From the NCBI GenBank assembly GCA_019419405.1, contig DYAA01000131.1:1-7006 (forward strand): a DNA stretch of 7,006 nucleotides, read 5' to 3'. This stretch comes from Collinsella sp. (GTDB lineage Bacteria; Actinomycetota; Coriobacteriia; Coriobacteriales; Coriobacteriaceae). Below are positions 1 through 6,175 of this stretch, in pieces (position 1 is the stretch's first letter; every line of letters starts with the position of its first letter). The position numbers and the translations under genes are program-made. The notes below the pieces were generated by a model, which was given only the letters and a program-made list of their open reading frames with translations, was not told where the DNA came from and did no database searches.

Positions 1-1
1 C

Positions 2-7
2 TATACT
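2..7 (+). promoter_or_regulatory. Putative -10 box for a leaderless gluQ mRNA
   Basis: The hexamer TATACT matches the sigma70 -10 consensus at five of six positions and ends seven bases before the ATG at 15. That spacing would put the transcription start at or next to the A of the start codon. No purine-rich ribosome binding site fits between it and the ATG. The -35 region lies outside the window, so the call rests on one hexamer and its spacing. Confidence 0.35.
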
Positions 8-14
8 CGTCCGC

Positions 15-1019
15 ATGGACATCAACGCACGCAACATAGCAACAACCGCCGCCGACGCGCCAACGACGCCGGCCGCTCCCGCGCCCGTCGTGGGGCGCTT
101 CGCCCCGTCGCCCTCGGGCCGTATGCACCTGGGCAACGTGTTCAGCTGCCTGTGCGCATGGCTTTCGGCCCGCAGCCAGGGCGGCAGCATCGTGTTACGC
201 ATTGAGGACCTGGACGATCGCTGCAAGCGCCCGGAACTTGCCGCCCAATTGATTGACGACCTGGCCTGGCTGGGGCTGGAGTGGGACGAAGGCCCCTACT
301 ACCAGCACGACCGCCTAGACCTGTACGAGAGCGCCTTGCGCCGGCTGAAAGACGCCGGCCTCACCTATCCCTGCTTTTGCACACGCGCCGAGCTCCACGC
401 CGCGAGTGCACCGCACGCGAGCGACGGCACGCCCATCTACCGTGGCGCCTGCCGAAGTCTTTCGGCCGAGGAGGTGGCCCGCCGCAGCGCCCTGCGCGCC
501 CCGGCCACACGTCTGCGCGTGCCCACCGTCGACGACCTCGCAGACGACGTGATCGAATTTGTGGATCGCACGTACGGCGCCCAATGCGAAGCACTCGCCA
601 CCGAGTGCGGCGACTTTTTGGTGCGCCGCAGCGACGGCGTGTTTGCCTATCAGCTAGCCGTGGTGGTCGACGACGCTGCCATGGGCGTCACCGAGGTCGT
701 GCGCGGATGCGACCTGCTGGGGTCCACGCCGCGCCAGATCTATCTGCAGCACCTGTTGGGACTGCCCACGCCGCACTACGCACATATTCCGCTGCTCATG
801 GCACCGGACGGCCGCCGCCTTTCCAAACGAGACCGCGATCTGGACCTGGGCGAACTCCGCGCCCGCTTTGGCACGCCCGAAGCGCTGCTGGGCTGGCTCG
901 CCGGGCAAACGGGCATCGCGCCGGACACCACGCCGCGCTCTGCCGAGCGGCTGGTCGAGCACTTTAGCTGGGACGTCATCCGCGCGCACCGCGAGAACAT
1001 CACTGTAACGGCCGAGTAG
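15..1019 (+). CDS. gluQ: Glutamyl-Q tRNA(Asp) synthetase (GluQRS)
   Basis: This is a stand-alone catalytic-domain paralogue of glutamyl-tRNA synthetase. The family activates glutamate with ATP and attaches it to the queuosine base at position 34 of tRNA(Asp) in the cytoplasm, rather than to a tRNA 3' end. The Rossmann core begins at FAPSPSG (residues 29-35), with the HIGH-type signature as HLGN (38-41) and the KMSKS-type loop as RLSKRD (268-273). A zinc-site pattern typical of GluQRS is present: C120, C122, Y142 and C146. At 334 residues it lacks the anticodon-binding half of GltX and is slightly longer than the usual 290-310, mainly through an Ala/Pro/Thr-rich N-terminus of about 25 residues. 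ATG 15 is the only visible ATG ahead of the core. A GTG at 90 is an alternative, and the frame is open to the left edge, so a longer start cannot be excluded. The gene converges on the next one with a 17-base gap and no terminator. Confidence 0.93.
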   Translation: MDINARNIATTAADAPTTPAAPAPVVGRFAPSPSGRMHLGNVFSCLCAWLSARSQGGSIVLRIEDLDDRCKRPELAAQLIDDLAWLGLEWDEGPYYQHDRLDLYESALRRLKDAGLTYPCFCTRAELHAASAPHASDGTPIYRGACRSLSAEEVARRSALRAPATRLRVPTVDDLADDVIEFVDRTYGAQCEALATECGDFLVRRSDGVFAYQLAVVVDDAAMGVTEVVRGCDLLGSTPRQIYLQHLLGLPTPHYAHIPLLMAPDGRRLSKRDRDLDLGELRARFGTPEALLGWLAGQTGIAPDTTPRSAERLVEHFSWDVIRAHRENITVTAE

Positions 1020-1036
1020 CCAAATACGCCCCACCC

Positions 1037-1762
1037 CTACGCAACATCCCAAGGCTGGAGTTCGTCGCCCAGGCGAACGATGCAGTCGTAGAGCACGGTA
1101 TGGCGCTCGGTCGGGTTGGCATCCCGATGAAAATGCCCGTAGTACCAGCGCTTGTAGTCCAAGCGGTCTTCCAACTCGTCAAAAAATGCCGTAAGTCGAT
1201 CGACGGCGGGGCAATTCCAGCCGGGCGCCGGATAGAGCGTGGGCGAAAGCATGCGCGTAGAGCAGGTGTGGGTGACCACGTAGTCGACCTTCCAGCCCAC
1301 GCTGTCGAGCTTCGTCCGTGCCTCCTCAAAGTTGCGCTCGTCCGGCAACTCCTGCGGCCACCAGCTGGAATACGGAATGCGGTATTCCTTGTCCACGCTC
1401 GTGGCGCCGCCCATGGTAAAGACCGTTGAGCCGTCGAGCTCAAAAACGTCGCCACGCGTCAGGCGCCGTATGGGGGAGGTATCCGACAGGCGCTGCGTCA
1501 GCCCACCGTGCCACAACTCCATGGGTCGCTCCGCCCAGTGGTCGAAACGTTCGTGGTTGCCGTCGACGAACAGCACGGTATAGGGGCGCGACTCCAGCCA
1601 AGCGATGTCGGCACACTCCTCGGCAGAGAAATCCCACGGAAAGCCAAAGTCGCCGGCAATGATGAGATAGTCGTCGCTCGTCAGGCTTTCCCCAAGATCC
1701 CAATCGCGCAGCTTTTGCATGTCGAGGCCGCCGTGAATATCGCCCGTCACATAGACCGTCAT
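1037..1762 (-). CDS. Calcineurin-like metallophosphoesterase
   Basis: A 241-residue cytoplasmic protein carrying the ordered metal-binding motifs of the calcineurin-like phosphoesterase fold: GDIHG (residues 7-11, D8 and H10), GDFG (37-40, D38), GNHE (68-71, N69 and H70), VTH (163-165, H165) and GHFH (209-212, H210 and H212). All expected ligands of a dimetal centre are present, so it is probably an active phosphatase or phosphodiesterase. The substrate cannot be read from sequence. The start at 1762 is preferred over the in-frame ATG at 1798 because it opens directly on the first beta strand (TVYVTGDIHG). A purine-rich AGGGAAG (1779-1773) also lies between the two ATGs, ten bases before the chosen one. 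It lies downstream of the small membrane-protein gene on the same strand but 85 bases away, so co-transcription is possible and not shown. It ends tail to tail with gluQ. Confidence 0.9.
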   Translation of the reverse strand: MTVYVTGDIHGGLDMQKLRDWDLGESLTSDDYLIIAGDFGFPWDFSAEECADIAWLESRPYTVLFVDGNHERFDHWAERPMELWHGGLTQRLSDTSPIRRLTRGDVFELDGSTVFTMGGATSVDKEYRIPYSSWWPQELPDERNFEEARTKLDSVGWKVDYVVTHTCSTRMLSPTLYPAPGWNCPAVDRLTAFFDELEDRLDYKRWYYGHFHRDANPTERHTVLYDCIVRLGDELQPWDVA

Positions 1763-1847
1763 CGGATTACCACTTCCCTGTAAGTCGCTAGCCCACATTC
1801 TGCACGATCACTAAGCCAACCGTTCCAGCCCTTCCATCCTTTAGGAC

Positions 1848-2087
1848 CTACCCCTCGCTCTTCCATCCACACGGGTCAAGCACCCAAAAAACCAGATCGA
1901 GCACGCCGCTGGTCATCATGGCACCGGCAAGGGCCATGCAAACATGCAGAGAACTGGCACTTCGGAGCACGTCAAATGGTCCCAGAACAGCCAGCAGCGC
2001 GACCGCCACGCCGGCCGCGCACAGCACAAGACACGGCCCTGCGTCCTTGACGCACTTCTTTGCAAGGTGCTTGGTGTTGCCACTCAT
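1848..2087 (-). CDS. Small two-helix membrane protein, unknown function
   Basis: A 79-residue protein that I do not recognise. It has a short basic N-terminus (lysines at 6, 10, 11 and 14), a hydrophobic stretch at about residues 17-37, a polar turn with R42, and a second hydrophobic stretch at about 47-69 ending in a Cys/Trp-containing polar tail. This is the layout of a small inner-membrane hairpin protein. The open frame extends upstream to 2237. The start at 2087 is favoured by a near-consensus AAGGAG (2103-2098) ten bases upstream, and because the upstream extension is basic, non-hydrophobic and looks like read-through. The gene stands alone at the AT-richer edge of the large intergenic gap, upstream of the phosphoesterase on the same strand. 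Nothing in the sequence points to a specific role. Confidence 0.65.
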   Translation of the reverse strand: MSGNTKHLAKKCVKDAGPCLVLCAAGVAVALLAVLGPFDVLRSASSLHVCMALAGAMMTSGVLDLVFWVLDPCGWKSEG

Positions 2088-2252
2088 CAATATCGAACTC
2101 CTTAGAGGGTCGTTTTTCAGATGCATGCCGCCGCGACGGAGCATGGCGGCAGGGTAAGTGTCACATATCGTGCGGACATCAATGGAGAAACCGCCTGCTC
2201 GACCAACCCTTGACGCCGTTTTGCATCGGTACCCCATCCCCCGCTATCGGGC

Positions 2253-2426
2253 TCTATTACTTTTTCCGCGAAGTGAGCGTCTGTTTTTGGACCCCTGGAG
2301 CATCCGCATTTTTCAACGGCATAAACGCAGGATTCTGGCATCAAAACCGCAGAGAACGGCGCCCTCAAAGTGTCAATGCTTCGGGGGTCCGATTTTGCTC
2401 GTTCACTTCTCGGGAAAAGTATTAGA
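2253..2426. repeat. Long imperfect inverted repeat, hairpin or MITE-like element
   Basis: The outer arms 2253-2279 and 2400-2426 pair over 27 positions with only two true mismatches (2257/2422 and 2269/2410). A symmetric nine-by-nine internal loop (2280-2288 and 2391-2399) follows. An inner stem then pairs 2289-2303 with 2376-2390 over 15 uninterrupted positions, beginning GGACCCC on the left and ending GGGGTCC on the right. The apical segment of 72 bases (2304-2375) is only weakly structured. The four transition-type differences between arms (2265/2414, 2277/2402, 2296/2383, 2298/2381) are all T-G or G-T as read on the + strand, so an RNA from this strand would keep them as G-U pairs. No U-tract follows either side, so it does not look like an intrinsic terminator. 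Size and symmetry fit a miniature inverted-repeat element or a dispersed structured intergenic repeat, but no target-site duplication is obvious. Confidence 0.7.
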
Positions 2427-2490
2427 CCTCGCCGCCAACCATAAAGAATAATCCCCTTCCACACACCCAAAAACTCATCCAACATTAATC

Positions 2491-2518
2491 TTGGCTCAAG
2501 AATCGCTTAATCTATAAC
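2491..2518 (+). promoter_or_regulatory. Putative sigma70 promoter for the DUF4342/two-component operon
   Basis: A -35-like TTGGCT (2491-2496) is followed after 16 bases by a -10-like TATAAC (2513-2518). This predicts a start near 2525 and an untranslated leader of about 110 bases before the ATG at 2637. A second AT-rich hexamer, TATAGA (2525-2530), lies just downstream and could act instead. It is the best promoter-like sequence ahead of the three + strand genes. Confidence 0.5.
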
Positions 2519-2636
2519 CTGCACTATAGAGTTCGACCAAGGGCGGGGCGGCACCGCGCAACGCAGGCCGCCGAACGCAACGCTCGCGCCCGAGCAGATC
2601 GCCTGGCGTCGCGCCCATCGAACGAAAGGACAGGTC

Positions 2637-3179
2637 ATGGACGACCTCGAAAAAGTTGAAACCATCCGCACCAAGTGCAACGTGAGCTACACCGACGCCA
2701 AGGCAGCGCTCGACGCCGCCGACGGCAACGTTCTGGATGCCATCATTTGGCTCGAGTCGCAGGGCAAGACCCAGACCACGTCGGCGCATGCCGCCACCGA
2801 GTCCGCGCCAGTCGATGAGCCCTCTGCCGAGATGGTCGCCGCGCAGGCAGCCTACGAAAAGTCGAGCGAAAAGACCGACTTCTCCAAGAAGATGGACAGC
2901 GCGTGGGAGTACCTCAAAAAGCTCTTCCGCCTGAGTCTGGACACCAAGTTTATCGCCACGCGCCGCGATGCGATCATCCTCAACATCCCCATCCTGATTC
3001 CCATCGTCGCGCTGTTTGCCTGGGGCGCCACGATATGGCTGATGCTGATTGGCCTGTTCTTTGGCATGCGCTACCGCATCGACAGCGACGGCGACGTGCC
3101 CGGCAGCATCAACAACCTTATGGATAGCGCTGCTAACGCTGCGGACGACATCAAGCAAAATCTCAACGACGACAAGTAA
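2637..3179 (+). CDS. UBA/TS-N and DUF4342-type membrane-associated protein
   Basis: A 180-residue protein. Residues 1-43 resemble the three-helix UBA/TS-N fold of elongation factor Ts, with the pattern VSYTDAKAALDAADGNVLDAIIWL (the core falls at 16-39). A polar Ala/Ser/Glu-rich linker covers about 44-84. A basic amphipathic segment containing WEYLKKLFR (90-98) leads into a hydrophobic region (about 112-144) that is one long or two short membrane segments. The tail is acidic. The order UBA-like, linker, basic segment, hydrophobic region matches proteins annotated with DUF4342, whose function is unknown. I recognise this by pattern, not by search. AAAGGA (2625-2630) sits six bases before the ATG and supports the start. 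The response-regulator gene begins 18 bases after the stop, so the three genes are probably one operon and this protein may be an accessory or output of the two-component system. Confidence 0.78.
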   Translation: MDDLEKVETIRTKCNVSYTDAKAALDAADGNVLDAIIWLESQGKTQTTSAHAATESAPVDEPSAEMVAAQAAYEKSSEKTDFSKKMDSAWEYLKKLFRLSLDTKFIATRRDAIILNIPILIPIVALFAWGATIWLMLIGLFFGMRYRIDSDGDVPGSINNLMDSAANAADDIKQNLNDDK

Positions 3180-3197
3180 TCGCAGACGGGGGCACGC

Positions 3198-3983
3198 ATG
3201 GCACGGATCCTGATCGTAGAGGACGAGGAGAAAATCGCCCGCTTTGTGACGCTCGAGCTGGAGCACGAAGGCTACCAGGTGGAACACGCCGCCGATGGCC
3301 GCACTGCCGTGGACCTGGCGCTGGAGCGCGACTACGATCTGATTCTGCTCGACGTACTGTTGCCGCAGCTCAACGGCATGGAGGTCTTGCGACGTGTCCG
3401 CAAGCACAAGGATGTGCCGGTGATTATGGTCACCGCGCGCGATGCCGTGATGGACAAGGTGGCCGGGCTCGATGCCGGCGCCGACGATTACCTGACCAAG
3501 CCATTTGCGATTGAGGAGCTGTTCGCACGGATCCGCGTGGCACTGAAGCGCTCGGAGGCCGTGCGGGCGGCTTCGGGCGTTGGCGGCGCCGGGGCCGGGG
3601 CGGGCGTAGCGAGCGGCACGGCCGCCGGTATCGCCACAATGTCCCCGGCAACCGACACGGCCCAGTCCGCTGCCACGCCCTCCCCCGCCGCACTTACCGT
3701 TGACTCGGTTGCGCTCGACCCCGACCGCCGCGAAGTCACGGTCGGCGGCTCGCCCATCGCGCTCACGGCCCGCGAGTTCGATGTCCTCGCCCTGCTTATG
3801 GCGCATGCCGAGACCGTGCTCACGCGCGAGCGCATCGCGCACGAAGCGCTGGGCTACGAATACGTGGGCGACACCAACAACGTCGACGTGCACATTGCGC
3901 ACCTGCGCGCCAAGATCGAAGACGCCGGCAGCGCCCGCATCATCCAGACCGTGCGCGGGGTGGGCTATGTCTGCCGCGCGTAA
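3198..3983 (+). CDS. OmpR/PhoB-family response regulator
   Basis: A cytoplasmic DNA-binding response regulator of 261 residues. The receiver domain (about 2-117) has the acidic pair E8/D9, phospho-acceptor D52, the switch threonine T79 and the conserved lysine K101 followed by proline. The winged-helix output domain (about 167-260) shows the family's LTAREFDVLALL pattern (189-200) and the C-terminal RGVGYV signature (253-258). Between them lies an unusually long Ala/Gly/Ser/Thr/Pro-rich linker (about 121-165). The usual size is near 225-235 residues, and the linker accounts for the excess. A run of five G (3188-3192) five bases before the ATG is the only ribosome binding signal. The 3' end overlaps the kinase gene by 17 bases, indicating translational coupling with its cognate kinase. 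The regulon cannot be inferred; autoregulation from the upstream promoter would be typical of the family. Confidence 0.95.
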   Translation: MARILIVEDEEKIARFVTLELEHEGYQVEHAADGRTAVDLALERDYDLILLDVLLPQLNGMEVLRRVRKHKDVPVIMVTARDAVMDKVAGLDAGADDYLTKPFAIEELFARIRVALKRSEAVRAASGVGGAGAGAGVASGTAAGIATMSPATDTAQSAATPSPAALTVDSVALDPDRREVTVGGSPIALTAREFDVLALLMAHAETVLTRERIAHEALGYEYVGDTNNVDVHIAHLRAKIEDAGSARIIQTVRGVGYVCRA

Positions 3984-5262
3984 CACCGAGGCCAAGCGCG
4001 TCACCTCCATCGCCCGCGCCATCAACTGGGGCTATATGTGGCGCCGCTTGATGAGCTACGTCTGGCTCGATCTGCTGCTGATGGTGATTGCGGCAGCGAT
4101 CCTCGTCTATGGATACAACCAGACGCTGCCCGACAGCGCGTTTACTGCAGGCTGGATTCCCGGCGCCACCGTTCAGGGCATGTCGCTGACGCCCGCGCGC
4201 GGCTGGGACCTGACAACGCTCACCTATACCGTCGAGCTTGCGCGTACCAGCAAGACCTTCCCCCTCACGCAGGACCTCGTCACGCTATGGCCTCTCTACC
4301 TTGTCGTTGTGGGTTGGCAGGTCATCAGCGTGCTCAACATGCTCGGCGGCGCGAGGCGCGTGCGCCGCACCATGGCGCCGCTCAACGACCTGGCCTTGCG
4401 CGTGGACGAGCTCGGCCGTATGCAGCTCTCCGGCGGCAAGATGGAAACGCTGGAGCAGGCCATCGAGCGCGCAAGCGTCGACTCGCCGAGCGTCACCACC
4501 GGCGACGCCGACCTGGCAAGCATCGAGGTCGCACTCAACCGCCTGCTGCGCCAGATGCAAGAGGCCAAGCTGCAGCAGATGCGCTTTGTCAACGATGCAA
4601 GCCACGAGCTGCGCACGCCCATCGCGGTGATTCAGGGCTACGTAAACATGCTCGACCGCTGGGGCAAAGACGACCCGGACGTGCTGACGGAATCCATCGC
4701 GTCCCTTAAAGCCGAAAGCGAGCACATGCAGGAGCTCGTGGAGCAGCTGCTGTTTTTGGCGCGCGGCGATGCCGGGCGCACGGTCCTGCGGCGCGCGAAT
4801 ACCAACCTGGCCGCATTGGTCGGCGAGGTATGCGAGGAATCGCAGATGATCGATACCGAGCACACGTATCGGCTGGCGTACGACACCACGCTTGCCAGCG
4901 ACCCGCGCTGCGACGCGTCCGTCGACGTGGCACTCGTGAAGCAGGCCCTGCGCGTGATCGTGCAAAACGCCTCCAAGTACTCGGACGCGGGAACGACCGT
5001 CACATTTGGCATAGCGCCCGATGCGGGCATGGGCACGATCGACATAAGTGTTGAGGACGAGGGCATCGGCATGAACCAGGAATCCGCAGCTCACGCGTTC
5101 GAGCGGTTCTACCGTGCCGACAACGCGCGCGATGCCGGCGCGCAGGGCTCGGGTCTGGGGCTCGCCATTGCCAAGTGGATCGTCGATAGCCATGGCGGTG
5201 TCATTGGCGTGACCTCGGTCGAGGGTGTCGGCAGCCGCTTTACGATTCGCCTGCCACGGTAG
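3967..5262 (+). CDS. Membrane sensor histidine kinase with HAMP-like linker
   Basis: A 431-residue inner-membrane kinase that is predicted to phosphorylate the regulator encoded just upstream. The first membrane helix is at about residues 32-49, an outside loop of about 55 residues follows, and the second helix is at about 106-127. A HAMP-like region comes next (PLNDLALRVDEL at 138-149, then a second helix near 183-200), with roughly 25 extra residues between its two halves. The HisKA domain carries H213 in ASHELRTP (211-218). The catalytic domain has the N box with N334, the G1 box DEGIGM (364-369), the F box FERFYR (378-383) and the G2 box GSGLGLAI (394-401), so it should be active. The frame is open further upstream, but that part is the regulator gene read in another frame. 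ATG 3967, preceded by GGGGTGGG (3957-3964), is chosen. ATG 4036 would give 408 residues and still keep both membrane helices. The sensory loop has no recognisable ligand domain. Confidence 0.94.
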   Translation: MSAARNTEAKRVTSIARAINWGYMWRRLMSYVWLDLLLMVIAAAILVYGYNQTLPDSAFTAGWIPGATVQGMSLTPARGWDLTTLTYTVELARTSKTFPLTQDLVTLWPLYLVVVGWQVISVLNMLGGARRVRRTMAPLNDLALRVDELGRMQLSGGKMETLEQAIERASVDSPSVTTGDADLASIEVALNRLLRQMQEAKLQQMRFVNDASHELRTPIAVIQGYVNMLDRWGKDDPDVLTESIASLKAESEHMQELVEQLLFLARGDAGRTVLRRANTNLAALVGEVCEESQMIDTEHTYRLAYDTTLASDPRCDASVDVALVKQALRVIVQNASKYSDAGTTVTFGIAPDAGMGTIDISVEDEGIGMNQESAAHAFERFYRADNARDAGAQGSGLGLAIAKWIVDSHGGVIGVTSVEGVGSRFTIRLPR

Positions 5263-5282
5263 GGATGCCCCTCGGCATAAAT

Positions 5283-5316
5283 AAAGGGATAGGGCCACGC
5301 GGCTCTATCCCTTTTT
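5283..5316. terminator. Bidirectional rho-independent terminator
   Basis: The arm AAAGGGATAG (5283-5292) pairs perfectly with CTATCCCTTT (5305-5314). The stem continues through one G-U pair and three G-C pairs to a four-base loop (5297-5300). The + strand ends in a five-T run (5312-5316) and the minus strand in TTTATTTAT. It therefore suits both the histidine kinase gene ending at 5262 and the convergent VOC gene ending at 5339. Confidence 0.92.
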
Positions 5317-5338
5317 GCTAGCTATAGCAGCTTGTGCG

Positions 5339-5713
5339 CTAGTCGCGGCACAGGTGCACGGCGAAGCCGGCGAACTCGCGCTTAAAGTACACGAGTTTGG
5401 TGCCGCCGTCGGGCAGCAGCACGCGCGACTCCTCGTTGACCTCGAGCCCGCGGTCGGCAAACCACTTCTCCGCCGCATCGATGTCGTTGACGGCAAAGCC
5501 GATGTGGCCCTTGGCGCCACGGCCATTCTGCTTCATGATCTCGACCAGCGAATCGTTAAAGTACGAAACCGGGGTCTCGATAACGGGCAGACCCATCATC
5601 GTCGAGAACAGCTCCGCGATCTCCAGGGCGTCTGCCGGGTCGGTGGCGTTAATGCCCACATGGGCAACGCGCATGCCAAAGAGCTCGACCGGATTGGCGT
5701 TCTGCTCATTCAT
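5339..5713 (-). CDS. VOC-superfamily (glyoxalase-fold) protein
   Basis: A 124-residue cytoplasmic protein of the vicinal oxygen chelate fold, with two beta-alpha-beta modules: about 14-62, starting VAHVGINATD, and about 68-121, starting GHIGFAVNDIDAAEKWF. Candidate metal ligands by position are H18, E58, H70 and H120. The last position is usually glutamate or glutamine in glyoxalase I, so the metal site may be atypical or unused. A specific reaction cannot be assigned; lyase, isomerase and resistance-type proteins share this fold. The start ATG (5713) lies 11 bases after the stop of the PTS IIB gene. The only ribosome-binding-like sequence is AGTAGG (5729-5724), overlapping that stop codon, which suggests translational coupling. 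A longer open frame continues upstream through the PTS gene in another frame, but it is a shadow. Co-transcription with the PTS IIB suggests a role in metabolism of the same carbohydrate, which is inference. Confidence 0.85.
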   Translation of the reverse strand: MNEQNANPVELFGMRVAHVGINATDPADALEIAELFSTMMGLPVIETPVSYFNDSLVEIMKQNGRGAKGHIGFAVNDIDAAEKWFADRGLEVNEESRVLLPDGGTKLVYFKREFAGFAVHLCRD

Positions 5714-5724
5714 ACAGGTAGCGC

Positions 5725-6012
5725 CTACTGAGCCATGACGTCGAGGACGGCCTTCTCGGCAGCGACGCGGTTCATGCCGGTCATGAAGGGCACGCCGCTC
5801 ACGTACGGGCAGGTAAGGCCCTCGGGGGCAACGGTGGTGGCGATCAGCAGGTCGGCGCCCTCGTCGCAAACGTCCTTGGCCTCGGAGATGGCGCACTGCA
5901 CGATCTCGTACTTGTCGGCGTAACCGTTGGCGTCGAGCATGGTGGCGACCTTCTGGGCAACGAGCGTGGAAGTAGCAGCGCCAGCACCGCAAGCCAAAAC
6001 AATCTTCTTCAT
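5725..6012 (-). CDS. PTS galactitol-type IIB component (GatB-like)
   Basis: A 95-residue cytoplasmic phosphocarrier. The N-terminus reads KKIVLACGAGAATST, the P-loop-like signature of galactitol-family IIB proteins, with active-site C8. That cysteine takes phosphate from IIA and passes it to a sugar bound by the IIC permease. Length and the following alternating pattern (VAQKVATML at 18-26, ADLLIATT at 53-60) fit a complete single-domain IIB. AAGGGAGA (6028-6021) eight bases upstream supports the start. No IIA or IIC gene is adjacent: the gene is first in a short operon with the VOC gene behind it and a divergent gene ahead. The partners must be encoded elsewhere, or this is a stand-alone regulator-like IIB. 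The sugar (galactitol, pentitol or other) cannot be decided. TANNNT-type hexamers at 6052-6047 and 6042-6037 on the minus strand could be -10 elements, without a good -35. Confidence 0.9.
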   Translation of the reverse strand: MKKIVLACGAGAATSTLVAQKVATMLDANGYADKYEIVQCAISEAKDVCDEGADLLIATTVAPEGLTCPYVSGVPFMTGMNRVAAEKAVLDVMAQ

Positions 6013-6114
6013 AGGTAATGTCTCCCTTCATGGTTTACTTTAGGTAAGTGTACCGCAGCGAGCGATGGCGCTCGGCCTCGATGAGCTTTTATGCCAGTTT
6101 GCTCGCGCGCTGCG

Positions 6115-6120
6115 TATAAT
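6115..6120 (+). promoter_or_regulatory. Consensus -10 box ahead of the helical-repeat protein gene
   Basis: TATAAT is a perfect -10 hexamer, 55 bases before the ATG at 6176, giving a leader of about 50 bases. A TG lies two bases upstream (6111-6112), close to but one base off the extended -10 spacing. No good -35 is found at 16-18 bases. It lies in the 163-base divergent region shared with the PTS IIB gene. Confidence 0.55.
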
Positions 6121-6175
6121 ACATCTAGTACGTGTTGTCATACCGCTCGCTTTATGAGCGACTAAGGACCCTAAT

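Larger units (their letters stand above)
2088..2636. other. Long AT-richer intergenic region
   Basis: About 550 bases without a convincing protein-coding gene, more AT-rich than the flanking genes. Open frames crossing it on both strands lack ribosome binding sites and have no recognisable protein features. It contains the upstream region of the small membrane gene (minus strand), a long imperfect inverted repeat (2253-2426), a sigma70-like promoter (2491-2518) and a GC-rich leader of about 110 bases before the ATG at 2637. The leader holds a small dyad, GGCGGC (2547-2552) and GCCGCC (2567-2572). I could not match the leader to a known riboswitch class by eye. Confidence 0.6.

Noticed and set aside
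1020..1036. Terminator between convergent gluQ and the phosphoesterase gene
   Set aside because: Only 17 bases separate the stops and no hairpin with a T-run is present there.
2158..2451. Plus-strand open frames through the same intergenic region
   Set aside because: No start signal and no protein-like composition; they cross the repeat element and end without relation to a neighbouring gene.
2117..2485. Minus-strand open frame of 122 codons across the inverted repeat
   Set aside because: No ribosome binding site at the ATG, and no domain or membrane pattern. It reads straight through the hairpin arms and apical segment, so it is probably a chance frame that could be mis-annotated as a protein.
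2547..2572. Riboswitch in the leader of the DUF4342 gene
   Set aside because: Only a six-base dyad in a GC-rich leader is visible. No conserved riboswitch core could be recognised by eye.
2496..4025. Very long minus-strand open frame (509 codons)
   Set aside because: It lies antisense to the DUF4342 and response-regulator genes, which have clear domain motifs. Long antisense frames are expected in GC-rich DNA.
4285..5298. Minus-strand open frame antisense to the histidine kinase
   Set aside because: It overlaps the conserved kinase boxes in antisense and begins inside the terminator hairpin. It is a shadow of GC-rich coding sequence.
5339..6031. Single 230-codon minus-strand frame as a fused protein
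   Set aside because: Only its last 124 codons encode the VOC domain. The upstream part is the PTS IIB gene read out of frame, and the IIB frame has its own ribosome binding site and active site, so this is two genes and not a fusion or frameshift.
6083..6096. Possible sigma54-type -24/-12 promoter on the minus strand ahead of the PTS IIB gene
   Set aside because: A TGGCAT followed by a GC dinucleotide is present, but the gap between the GG and GC elements is seven bases rather than the required ten.
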